Below, piece by piece: positions 1-6,836 of a DNA stretch of 10,423 bases. Origin of the DNA: Synechococcus sp. CO36386bin_37 (lineage in GTDB: Bacteria > Cyanobacteriota > Cyanobacteriia > PCC-6307 > Cyanobiaceae); contig WTGE01000030.1 of NCBI GenBank assembly GCA_011525445.1, positions 1-10,423 of the forward strand. The letters run 5' to 3'. Both the position numbers and the translations under genes were made by a program. The notes under the pieces are model-generated. The model was not told the origin of the DNA. It saw only the letters and a program-made list of their open reading frames with translations, and searched no databases. Position 1 is the first letter of the stretch, and each line of letters opens with the position of its first letter.

Positions 1-88
1 GGTGTGTTTATGGGAAGGACATTATTTTTTCGCTTAAGTTAATTCTTGTCGACTTGTCTACTCAACATTAGATATCCTCTATACACAC

Positions 89-265
89 ATGAGCATTTTG
101 AATTCAAGGGTGGCAACCTCTACATATCACGCCAATCAAATGGAAAGACTCACTTCAACTAATCGAGAGTTGATGCAAGTTTCAACGGTTAAGTGGACGC
201 AACTCCTAGGAACATCCTCGAGTGAAAGATCTTCCATCAGTACTGCTGAGGATGAATCGATCTAG
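89..265 (+). CDS. Doubtful 58-residue ORF
   Basis: An ATG-to-TAG reading frame of 58 codons (begins MSILNSRVATS, ends AEDESI). It is polar and rich in Ser and Thr, with no signal peptide, membrane segment or recognisable motif. No Shine-Dalgarno sequence precedes the ATG (upstream bases are CTCTATACACAC). It lies in an AT-rich, gene-poor stretch where ORFs of this length arise by chance. I do not recognise it. It is listed only because nothing else occupies this part of the window; it may equally be non-coding or the remnant of a decayed gene. Confidence 0.15.
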   Translation: MSILNSRVATSTYHANQMERLTSTNRELMQVSTVKWTQLLGTSSSERSSISTAEDESI

Positions 266-332
266 ATCACTGGATATGCCGCGATGGATTTAATTGGACA
301 AACCAATAGTGGTTAATATGACGCCTGTATGA

Positions 333-348
333 TTAAAATTAGTGATCT
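333..348 (+). repeat. 16-bp direct repeat, copy 1
   Basis: TTAAAATTAGTGATCT occurs here and again, identically, at 1157-1172. Beyond the exact match, a shared AGT follows after two mismatched bases. In this copy the right half forms the left arm of the hairpin at 340-369. Confidence 0.6.
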
Positions 349-369
349 GGAGTCTTAGCCAGATCACTA
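340..369. terminator. Perfect 11-bp hairpin, possible terminator
   Basis: The arms TAGTGATCTGG (340-350) and CCAGATCACTA (359-369) are exact reverse complements, with an 8-nt loop AGTCTTAG. Read on the minus strand the stem is followed by AATTTTAATC, a modest T-rich tail. Read on the plus strand it is followed by CTATCGTACGG, which has no T run. It could therefore be a minus-strand terminator, although no clear minus-strand gene lies just upstream of it, or a structured element of a transcript. The left arm is part of a 16-bp sequence repeated at 1157-1172. Confidence 0.35.
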
Positions 370-788
370 CTATCGTACGGACGACTGCATCATCATCAAA
401 ATTTCTTAACTTTTGTGAATTAGTGCCGCTTTTGTTTTTTGTTTTTTTGACTCAGGTCTCTGCAGTTGAGAGGTGGATTGATGTAGGTAATGAATCACTC
501 ACTATGTCTGTGTAAAGGCTGAGGATTATTGAGATCATGCCACAACTGCTAATGCTCAACGCTCTCATATGTGAGTCGATCATTCTACTTGTGGCGTCGT
601 GCCCTTCATTGTCTGGCATGGATCAAGTCTTTCAGGTAATTGAATCTTTCCCCTGGAATTTGAAGATTATTGATTCATTGTTGAGTCTGTAATGCGTCGT
701 AGTACTTGGTGATGTGTATGATCGCAATGTCATAGGAATTTCTGGCTTTGATGGGTGTTAGTAGTGTTTGATGCGGTCTGAGGTTTCA

Positions 789-992
789 ATGCGACTTTCT
801 AGAACTGAAGTGGCAGCATTGGCTTTTGGTGCTTGCTCAGTTGCCTTGGCTTTTCCTATCGCTTGGGAAAGTCATCTCATGAATAGGTGTATCAGCACTC
901 TTCAGCAAGACCTTAGAGACAATCAGCCCAAAAAGAATGCAGCGGAAGTGGATTATTTTATTCAAGCTGTTAGCGCTTGTAATGGCAGTTAA
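789..992 (+). CDS. Small putative exported protein, 67 residues
   Basis: I do not recognise a named family. The chosen ATG at 789 follows GAGG by five bases (780-783), a good ribosome binding site; in-frame starts at 768 and 771 lack one. The product begins MRLSRTEVAALAFGAC and has a positively charged N-terminus followed by a hydrophobic stretch (about residues 9-26, through VALAFPIAW), consistent with a signal peptide or a membrane anchor. The remainder (about 40 residues) is polar, with two cysteines (MNRCIS near residue 34 and SACNGS at the end) that could form a disulfide if the domain is exported. The gene stands alone, with no close neighbour on its strand. Family, localisation and function are inferred from composition only. 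Confidence 0.5.
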   Translation: MRLSRTEVAALAFGACSVALAFPIAWESHLMNRCISTLQQDLRDNQPKKNAAEVDYFIQAVSACNGS

Positions 993-1122
993 TATCTAAA
1001 AAATCAATGCGTTATATGATATAGTCCTGTTGTTCTTCTCTCCGAGCAAGAATTTAAAGTCTGCAATGGGCATTTCCAACGTAGTCTTTTCAGACAGGCT
1101 TTGCCGTTCAGCTTTTATCGCC

Positions 1123-1275
1123 TTACAGTTTGAGAATCTCAGTCTTCTCCTTATCTTTAAAATTAGTGATCTTTAGTTCATGGCATCGTTTGATTGTCAA
1201 TGTTCCACTTGTTGATGGGTTTGTGATCTTCGATTGATCATCGATCATCACTTCTTTGCATCTCCATCCTTGCAT
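1123..1275 (-). CDS. Possible 50-residue small protein
   Basis: Reading leftward from the ATG at 1275 to TAA at 1123-1125 gives 50 codons (begins MQGWRCKEVMIDDQS, ends KTEILKL). The ATG is preceded by GGGGAG with a five-base spacer (ATTCG), one of the best Shine-Dalgarno matches in this window and the main reason to list it. The product is polar and lysine-rich with two cysteines, and has no signal peptide or membrane segment. The frame stays open upstream to a TTG at 1329, but the ATG start fits the ribosome site. The 16-bp repeat at 1157-1172 encodes its KITNFK segment. I do not recognise the protein; chance occurrence is possible. A plus-strand ORF covering 1256-1456 overlaps it partly and has no comparable start signal. 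Confidence 0.35.
   Translation of the reverse strand: MQGWRCKEVMIDDQSKITNPSTSGTLTIKRCHELKITNFKDKEKTEILKL
1157..1172 (+). repeat. 16-bp direct repeat, copy 2
   Basis: Exact second copy of TTAAAATTAGTGATCT (copy 1 at 333-348). Here it lies inside the 3' part of the possible minus-strand small ORF at 1123-1275 and is not part of a comparable hairpin. Confidence 0.6.
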
Positions 1276-1815
1276 CGAATCTCCCCATCGCTGCAGGGAT
1301 GTCTTCCGTACCTTTGCGTCGCACAGCAAGAATTGTCAGAGTGCAATCCCCAGGTACACAGGGATAAACATCAATAATTGCACTGATTTACCGTCCAGAA
1401 TTCCCATTGAACAGCTTTTGTTCCTGAATCAGGTAATCGAGGAATGGCATGCTTAGTCATACTCCAACTTCAAGGAGCTTATTGATCCTTGATGTCTACC
1501 CACACTGTGGCAACAGCTGGCCCTCACCTGTGTCCACTCCTTATGCGATTTGATTAACCTCTGACAGGTGGATTCACTGAGCAAAATTCGAAATTCTCAT
1601 GCCTGCTCATCATGACAACCTGTAAGAGATTTCGTCGCCTGTGGATGATTGGTGTGCAACCGTCGAAAGCCTGGTACGGGAAAATTAATTGTTCTGATCT
1701 TCTGTTCTGATCTTCGTTGGAGGACAAGGTTCGCGACATCATTGGTGAGCTGGCGATGATCTGCTCTCCATCAGCCACTTTTACCAACTGGGATTCTGTT
1801 TTCGCAGCTGTCTAG
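1276..1815. other. Gene-poor stretch upstream of the ABC1 kinase
   Basis: About 540 bases with no supported gene. Open frames of 60-80 codons exist on both strands (for example 1554-1787, minus, TTG start) but have no ribosome site and no recognisable sequence. A weak inverted repeat, TCAAGGA/TCCTTGA, lies at 1470-1492 without a T tract. A 13-bp tandem duplication lies at 1691-1716. The promoter of the ABC1 kinase gene should be in the right-hand part, but I could not identify convincing -35 and -10 boxes. Confidence 0.5.
1691..1716 (+). repeat. 13-bp tandem duplication
   Basis: GTTCTGATCTTCT (1691-1703) is followed directly by GTTCTGATCTTCG (1704-1716), 12 of 13 bases identical. It lies 100 bases upstream of the ABC1 kinase start. 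It may be a replication-slippage duplication or a pair of protein-binding sites. Confidence 0.6.
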
Positions 1816-3459
1816 ATGTCTGTTCTCAACGTGTTCGACGGTTCCTCGCGAGCTTTGGAGATTGTTCGAATCGTCTCTCGCCACGAGTGGTCCTTTCTTT
1901 CTCAGCTTCTGAATCGTGGCGATGCATCGGAGACGCGCTTGCCCCTTCCTTCAGTGCTCTGCAACATCCTCACAGAGTTGGGGCCTGTTTATGTGAAGTT
2001 GGGTCAGCTGTTGAGTACGCGCCCGGACTTATTGGGCGAGGACTACATCGCAGCCTTGGCCCACTTGCAAGCGGATGTACCGGCTGTGCCCTGGGAGCAA
2101 TTGCGACCGCAACTGGAACAGGAGCTGGGCTGCTCTGTCGACGAGGCCTTTTCAGCATTTGACAACACGCCGATCGCCGCTGGAAGTGTGGGGCAGGTTT
2201 ATAAGGCAAGCCTGCCTGAACTAGGGCCTGTGGCGGTGAAGGTCTTGCGACCCGGTATTGCGGCACAGGTGGAGGAGGATGGTCGGTTGCTGCGCAAGAT
2301 TGCTTCACTGGCGGCGGCAACATCCCTCGGAAGTCTGTACGACTTTGTGGGGCTTGCTGATCAGGTCTTGGATGCTTTGGTTCGTGAGCTTGATTTCAGG
2401 ATTGAAGCCTCGAATACACTGCGATTACAGAGAATTTTGGATACATCCAGCTTTGTTCCGGACGGCCAGATTCGTCTTCCGGAGGTAGTGCAGTCGTTGT
2501 CGAGTCAGGGTGTGCTGGTGCTCGAGTGGATTGAGGGAGACTCCATCCTGAGCGTTGAAGCACGCCAGGCCCTCGAAGCCGGCCCGGGGCTCGTGAGTAC
2601 GACAACTGCGCTTCTTGGAGCTTTTGTGGAGCAATACTTCGTGGAGGGGTTCTTCCACGCTGATCCTCATCCTGGCAATCTGAAGGTGTTGGCCGACGGC
2701 AAGGTCATCCTGCTTGATGCGGGAATGGTGGGTCTGTTTGATCCACGAACACGCAGCAATTTGCTGGATCTGGTTCTGGCACTGATTAATCAGGATGGTG
2801 CGCGAGCAACAGACGTTTTAGAGCAGATTGCACCTCCTGGAAGGGGGTTGAAGGTGGATCGCCAACACCTGCAACGACAACTCGATCAGCTCATTGCCAA
2901 GTGTTTTTCCAAGCCGTTGAATGAACTCAATTTTGCTCTCTTTCTTGCTGCACTGCTTCAGCTCGCTAATCGTTCGGGACTCAGAGTGCCTGGGACGCTG
3001 GGCTTGTTTGTGAAGTCTGTGACCAATCTGGAAGGAGTAGGCAATTCGCTGAATCCGGCATTCAGTTTCACTGGGGAAATGCAGCCTTTGGTGGCTCAGT
3101 TGCTGGCTCGTGCCGTGATGCTTCCCCAAGAACGGTTGATGCAGTTTGGCCTTGATCTGCGCAACCTCACCATCGACTCCCCGCGTCAGTTGAGTCAGGT
3201 GTTGCGGCGTTTCAGCAGTGATGAATTGGTGTTCGCCATTCAGCTGGAAGGGCTCGATGCCATGCGTTCCAGTTTGGATCGGTTGTCACAACGCGTGTCT
3301 CTCGCAATCCTTGTGGCGTCTTTGCTGCTCAGTGCCACCGTGATGGCAACCCTTGCGCGGCAGCCCTTGTTGAGGGATGTGAGCGAAGGTTTATTCATTG
3401 GAGCCACCTTGTTTGGCCTGTGGTTAATCGTGTCATTACTTCGTTCCAGTCGTCGTTGA
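1816..3459 (+). CDS. ABC1/AarF/UbiB-family atypical kinase
   Basis: A 547-residue member of the ABC1 (AarF/UbiB/ADCK) protein-kinase-like family, whose members act at membranes and are linked to isoprenoid quinone and prenyl-lipid metabolism; in cyanobacteria and plastids they are tied to plastoquinone and tocopherol-type lipids. Visible motifs in order: KLGQ (residues 61-64) of the family-specific N-terminal extension, the alanine-rich loop AAGSVGQV (121-128), the nucleotide-binding lysine in VAVKVLRPG (K142), the ELD motif (191-193), the catalytic-loop HADPHPGN (281-288) and the metal-binding DAG (301-303). Two hydrophobic segments close the protein (about 494-515 and 523-542), a probable membrane anchor, ending in SSRR. 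The third alanine of the loop is glycine here. The ATG at 1816 has no clear ribosome site but fits the family N-terminus. The 3' end overlaps the convergent flavoprotein gene by 24 bases. The exact substrate and subfamily cannot be assigned. Confidence 0.95.
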   Translation: MSVLNVFDGSSRALEIVRIVSRHEWSFLSQLLNRGDASETRLPLPSVLCNILTELGPVYVKLGQLLSTRPDLLGEDYIAALAHLQADVPAVPWEQLRPQLEQELGCSVDEAFSAFDNTPIAAGSVGQVYKASLPELGPVAVKVLRPGIAAQVEEDGRLLRKIASLAAATSLGSLYDFVGLADQVLDALVRELDFRIEASNTLRLQRILDTSSFVPDGQIRLPEVVQSLSSQGVLVLEWIEGDSILSVEARQALEAGPGLVSTTTALLGAFVEQYFVEGFFHADPHPGNLKVLADGKVILLDAGMVGLFDPRTRSNLLDLVLALINQDGARATDVLEQIAPPGRGLKVDRQHLQRQLDQLIAKCFSKPLNELNFALFLAALLQLANRSGLRVPGTLGLFVKSVTNLEGVGNSLNPAFSFTGEMQPLVAQLLARAVMLPQERLMQFGLDLRNLTIDSPRQLSQVLRRFSSDELVFAIQLEGLDAMRSSLDRLSQRVSLAILVASLLLSATVMATLARQPLLRDVSEGLFIGATLFGLWLIVSLLRSSRR

Positions 3460-5106
3460 CGGTCTGCGCTGAAACCACGGGAGCTCAATTCCGATTCGAT
3501 TGAGCTGCTCCATCACTGATTTGTTCAGGGCTCGACCGAGAACAACCTGAGGTTCGTCAGTGCGAATCGGGATTACAGTGTGTTGGAGATCATCGATGGA
3601 TTTCCTTCGAGCATCCCCATGGACGATTCCTCGTCGCAGCAAAGAGTTTCCGGCTTCTAAGCCACAGACGTAAGCCCTCTCTTGGCATAAACCTTTGGCG
3701 CCATGTTCACGGTCGCCCATGCGCACCCAGTCTCCGGCGCAAACAATCGAGTCCACTGATGTTTCTAAAGGTGGCCGTTTTTCAAAGCTTCCAGGTGAAA
3801 AGAGCGAGACACATTGGGGATAACGCCGGACTTCATGATCAAGCACTTCTGCTTTTCCAAAACGTCGATCGGCGATCGGAAGGAGTTGATTCATGAGCAA
3901 TTGAATGATGGCCTGATCATCCAGTGAGGCAATCATGGCAGCGTTGTAAAAATCGCAGGCGAGAACGGAGCCTTGTGGTGTGTTGTCACCCCATAGAGCC
4001 TGTTCTTCTTTGGTCTGGAGTTGGTCGAGCATGAAAAATGTTCCTCCTGCTCCTTGTAGGGATGGAAAGCGAGAGAACACGTTGGCGGGATAAGGAATCG
4101 GAATATAGCGATCCAGCCATAGCCGTACTGAAACCACGTCGATTGCATCGAGGGAACCTGCTGTCACAAGTTCTGGTGTTGCTTCTTGGCAGGTAGGCGA
4201 CTCGGACATGATCGCCTTCATACCCTTGGCACCTACGGCTAGGACCACCGCATCCACATCTGAGATTCGCTTGCTTTGTGATGTTGTATCTGGTTCTTTC
4301 GCCAGCGTTTTGATGTCAACAGCACTGATTCGTTGTAATTCAGCGTCGAAATGCAACGTCGTGACTCTTGTGCCGCCCAGTACGTGCAGATCATGGTTGG
4401 CACGTAGGTACTCACTGAGTGGCGCGAAGAGTTGTTCGGCAATACTGCCTGAGTTGATCCAGCGAACGTCGAATGAATCCTGATGAGCTAAGGCGTAGTA
4501 ATACAGCAGTTCCATCGTGATTGCTGCGGATAACTCTTCAGGGGGCTTAAAGAGGCCGACAAGCAGGGTTGGTCTTAGAAAATCATCAATAAGACGTTTG
4601 CTGATTCCAAGTTTTTGAAATAGCTCAATGGCACTTAATTGGTCGTATTGTTTAAAAACTTCTTCGTTTCTATAGAGATCTAGAATCGTATAGAAAAGTC
4701 CTGCAATGCTGAGCCGATCTTCTAGAGGTAGGCGTTTGAAGTTTGAGAATGTCGCCGCCATTTGTCCCAGTGGGCTCGGCCAGGTTGGGGCATTCCCAAA
4801 GACTGGTGCTGTGGCTTCCAGTCCTTCGGGGGACCAGAAGGCACTGGGGGTGAACTCCGTGAAAATGGTGCCGAGTTTGAGTTCCTTGGTCAGGGCATTG
4901 ATATTGGGGTAATCCTTCCAAAAGCCCCTGGTGCCGGCCTCGAAAGGTTTGCCGCTCTTTGTGGTGAGCGGCGTCCTGCCCGTGGGATCGGCGATCCCGT
5001 CGATCAAGGTGACGCGAACGCCTGCCTCACAGAGGGCTTTTGTGGCACCCCAGCCAGCCCAACCAGCACCGATCACGACAACGTGGGACGGACTGAAATT
5101 TGCCAT
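3436..5106 (-). CDS. FAD-dependent oxidoreductase, carotenoid desaturase-like
   Basis: A 556-residue flavoprotein of the amine oxidase / phytoene desaturase superfamily. The N-terminus carries the dinucleotide-binding signature VVVIGAGWAGWGATKAL (about residues 9-25), then EAGTRGFWKDYPNI (57-70), a segment reminiscent of the aromatising and zeta-carotene-type desaturases. Near the C-terminus is the second FAD-contact region, CAGDWVRMGD (456-465), followed by GLCQERAYVCGLEAGN (472-487), which resembles the usual GAXXSG-like closing helix. There is no signal peptide or obvious membrane span. Members act on carotenoids or other polyprenoid or amine substrates; I cannot name the substrate. The ATG at 5106 is preferred over the GTG at 5115 because an AGG lies about 11 bases upstream of the ATG but only 3 from the GTG. 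It is divergent from the NAD kinase gene and convergent with the ABC1 kinase gene. Confidence 0.9.
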   Translation of the reverse strand: MANFSPSHVVVIGAGWAGWGATKALCEAGVRVTLIDGIADPTGRTPLTTKSGKPFEAGTRGFWKDYPNINALTKELKLGTIFTEFTPSAFWSPEGLEATAPVFGNAPTWPSPLGQMAATFSNFKRLPLEDRLSIAGLFYTILDLYRNEEVFKQYDQLSAIELFQKLGISKRLIDDFLRPTLLVGLFKPPEELSAAITMELLYYYALAHQDSFDVRWINSGSIAEQLFAPLSEYLRANHDLHVLGGTRVTTLHFDAELQRISAVDIKTLAKEPDTTSQSKRISDVDAVVLAVGAKGMKAIMSESPTCQEATPELVTAGSLDAIDVVSVRLWLDRYIPIPYPANVFSRFPSLQGAGGTFFMLDQLQTKEEQALWGDNTPQGSVLACDFYNAAMIASLDDQAIIQLLMNQLLPIADRRFGKAEVLDHEVRRYPQCVSLFSPGSFEKRPPLETSVDSIVCAGDWVRMGDREHGAKGLCQERAYVCGLEAGNSLLRRGIVHGDARRKSIDDLQHTVIPIRTDEPQVVLGRALNKSVMEQLNRIGIELPWFQRRPSTTTGTK

Positions 5107-5244
5107 TGTTGACACTGGCCTGAGGGTGGGGGCAGAACGCTACGCGGGTTTGTCGTGAAGTGTCGTCCTATTCAAAACGCAAATTGTTGCAGCTGAACAT
5201 CTGGTTCTCTCATAAACTGACCTCGTTCTCTTGCAGCGCGATCG
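5107..5244. promoter_or_regulatory. Divergent promoter region, flavoprotein / NAD kinase
   Basis: 138 bases between two divergent starts, so promoters for both transcripts are expected here. A TTGTTG (5184-5189) and a CATAAA (5211-5216) could be -35 and -10 elements for the NAD kinase operon, but their spacing (21 bases) is too long to be convincing. A short direct repeat, TGTCGT at 5151 and 5161, recurs one helical turn apart. The presence of promoters is inferred from gene arrangement rather than from clear boxes. Confidence 0.4.
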
Positions 5245-6153
5245 GTGCCCAGGGTCGGACTGATCGTTAATGATGGGAAATCACTGGCCGTAGAAACCGC
5301 GCAGACCATTCAGAACAGGTTGGAGCTCGCAGGCCATGAGGTGATTCGAGCCAGTAGTTCCGGGGGGATGGTTGGGTTTGCCAACCCGGATCAACATCTG
5401 CGAATGCTTGGTTACAACGCCTGTGTTCCTGAAGGTTTTGATCCTTCGATGGTGTTGGCGATTGTGTTGGGTGGAGATGGCACTGTGCTGTCGGCTGCGC
5501 GCCAGACAGCCCCAATCGGGGTGCCAATCCTCACGATCAACACGGGGCATCTGGGATTCCTGGCTGAGGCCTACCTCGCTGATCTCGATCAAGCCCTGGA
5601 ACAGATTCTCAACGAGCGTTGGACGATTGAAGAGCGTGCGAACTTTGTGGTGAGCGTGATGCGCGGCGATCAAAGGCGCTGGGAAGCTCTTTCTCTCAAC
5701 GAGATGGCCCTGCATCGAGAACCTCTCACCAGCATGTGTCACTTTGAGATCGCCATTGGACGGCACGCTCCTGTGGACATTTCTGCCGATGGTGTGATTC
5801 TGTCAACTCCCACTGGCTCGACGGCCTATGCGCTCAGTGCTGGTGGCCCAGTGATCACGCCGGAATGTCCGGTGTTGCAGCTCACGCCGATCGCGGCCCA
5901 CTCCTTGGCTTCGCGGGCGCTTGTTTTCAGTGATCAGGAACCGGTGACTGTGTTCCCAGCCACCCCCGAGCGGCTGATGATGGTGGTTGACGGAAGCGCT
6001 GGTTGTTATGTCTGGCCGGAGGATCGGGTGTTGATTCGGCGCAGTGACCGTCCCGTGCGATTTGTTCGTCTGGCAGACCATGAATTTTTCCAGGTTCTGC
6101 GAAATAAGTTGGGTTGGGGATTGCCCCATGTTGCGAAGCCAGATCGTCCATGA
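5245..6153 (+). CDS. ppnK: NAD kinase
   Basis: ATP- or polyphosphate-dependent NAD kinase (302 residues), the cytosolic enzyme that phosphorylates NAD to NADP and so supplies the NADP pool used by photosynthetic electron transport. Diagnostic motifs are present: [12 protein letters not shown] with GGDGT at residues 76-80 (catalytic Asp78), [10 protein letters not shown] (97-106), the LNEM motif (151-154) that binds the nicotinamide ribose, and [21 protein letters not shown] (182-202). Length is normal for the longer cyanobacterial type. The start is GTG at 5245, in phase with the conserved [12 protein letters not shown]-terminus; no good ribosome site is visible. It is the first gene of a tight operon: its TGA overlaps the ATG of the regulator gene (ATGA). 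Confidence 0.97.
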   Translation: MPRVGLIVNDGKSLAVETAQTIQNRLELAGHEVIRASSSGGMVGFANPDQHLRMLGYNACVPEGFDPSMVLAIVLGGDGTVLSAARQTAPIGVPILTINTGHLGFLAEAYLADLDQALEQILNERWTIEERANFVVSVMRGDQRRWEALSLNEMALHREPLTSMCHFEIAIGRHAPVDISADGVILSTPTGSTAYALSAGGPVITPECPVLQLTPIAAHSLASRALVFSDQEPVTVFPATPERLMMVVDGSAGCYVWPEDRVLIRRSDRPVRFVRLADHEFFQVLRNKLGWGLPHVAKPDRP

Positions 6154-6836
6154 ATGATCGGGTTTCGTTGTTGTTAGTGGGTGAAGTCGCCTACTCCCTC
6201 AAAGACCGCCTGCAAGCCTCGGGCTACAGCCCCATTCAATGGGGTTGTTCTGATGGTTGGACGGTTTTAGGTCAAGATGAGGTTCCGATGGTTGCGATCG
6301 TGTCCTCCAATCAGCTCCATCGCATTGAGCATCTTCGTCAGCGATTTGGTGGGATCACCATTCTGCTTGGCGTTGAAGACGACACGGTTCAAGCGCGTGA
6401 GATCTGTTTCAGCGCTGGCGCGGATGATATTTGGTTGCTCAATACCGGTCCTAGTGATCTGTTGCAGCGGTTGCGGCTTCATCTCTCTCTTCAACAACGC
6501 CATGAAAAACACTGCTCCTTCATTGAGGTGGGTGATTTGCAGCTCGAGGTCAGCAGCGGCTTGGTGCGCCGGGCCAACCGACCGATTGGGTTGACCGAGC
6601 GTGAATCATCTCTGCTGTTGTTGCTGTTTCAAGAGCGAGGCAAGGCCGTCAGCCGTGATCAAATTCTGAGAGTGGTTTGGAAGGATGATTCAGGCGTGTC
6701 CAGCAACGTGGTGGAGGTGTACATCCGTTATCTGCGTCAAAAGCTCGAGGCAGGCGGTTCTACCCGCTTGATCCATACGATTCGTGGTTGTGGTTACTGC
6801 CTCAACAATGGCATTCCCAATTTGAACCAAACCTGA
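6150..6836 (+). CDS. Atypical OmpR/PhoB-type response regulator
   Basis: A 228-residue protein with an N-terminal receiver-like domain (about 1-120) and a C-terminal winged-helix DNA-binding domain (about 125-218). The latter is clear: [41 protein letters not shown] and [12 protein letters not shown] match the OmpR/PhoB pattern. The receiver is degenerate. The acidic pair near the start of beta-1 is reduced ([10 protein letters not shown]), the strand that should end in the phosphoacceptor Asp reads [10 protein letters not shown] (Ser at about 52), and the conserved Lys after AGADDIW is missing (LLNTGP). Phosphotransfer control is therefore unlikely. The ATG at 6150 overlaps the NAD kinase stop, and the TGA overlaps the next ATG, so the three genes are probably translationally coupled. 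No histidine kinase is nearby. DNA targets are unknown. Confidence 0.92.
   Translation: MNDRVSLLLVGEVAYSLKDRLQASGYSPIQWGCSDGWTVLGQDEVPMVAIVSSNQLHRIEHLRQRFGGITILLGVEDDTVQAREICFSAGADDIWLLNTGPSDLLQRLRLHLSLQQRHEKHCSFIEVGDLQLEVSSGLVRRANRPIGLTERESSLLLLLFQERGKAVSRDQILRVVWKDDSGVSSNVVEVYIRYLRQKLEAGGSTRLIHTIRGCGYCLNNGIPNLNQT

Larger units (their letters stand above)
266..788. other. Gene-poor stretch with one hairpin
   Basis: About 520 bases with no convincing gene. It contains the perfect hairpin at 340-369, a T-rich tract at 429-448 (runs of four, six and seven T separated by single G), and one weak ORF of 51 codons at 537-692 (+). That ORF begins MPQLLMLNAL and contains LLVASC, which resembles a lipobox, but it lacks the usual N-terminal positive charge and a good ribosome site. 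Stop codons are frequent in all frames. The base composition is more AT-rich than the genes beyond 1816. Confidence 0.5.

Noticed and set aside
290..450. Minus-strand open frame running through the 340-369 hairpin
   Set aside because: After checking the frame, it has no acceptable start codon before an upstream stop; not a gene.
537..692. 51-codon plus-strand ORF with a lipobox-like LLVASC
   Set aside because: No positive charge before the hydrophobic segment, poor ribosome spacing, and only about 30 residues after the putative cysteine; not a convincing lipoprotein.
1256..1456. 66-codon plus-strand ORF
   Set aside because: Non-ATG start without a ribosome site; it overlaps the minus-strand ORF that has a much better start signal.
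1554..1787. 77-codon minus-strand ORF
   Set aside because: TTG start, no ribosome site, no recognisable motif; consistent with a chance frame in a gene-poor region.
1970..2323. 117-codon minus-strand ORF inside the ABC1 kinase gene
   Set aside because: Antisense shadow with Pro/Arg-rich low-complexity sequence; the plus-strand frame has all kinase motifs.
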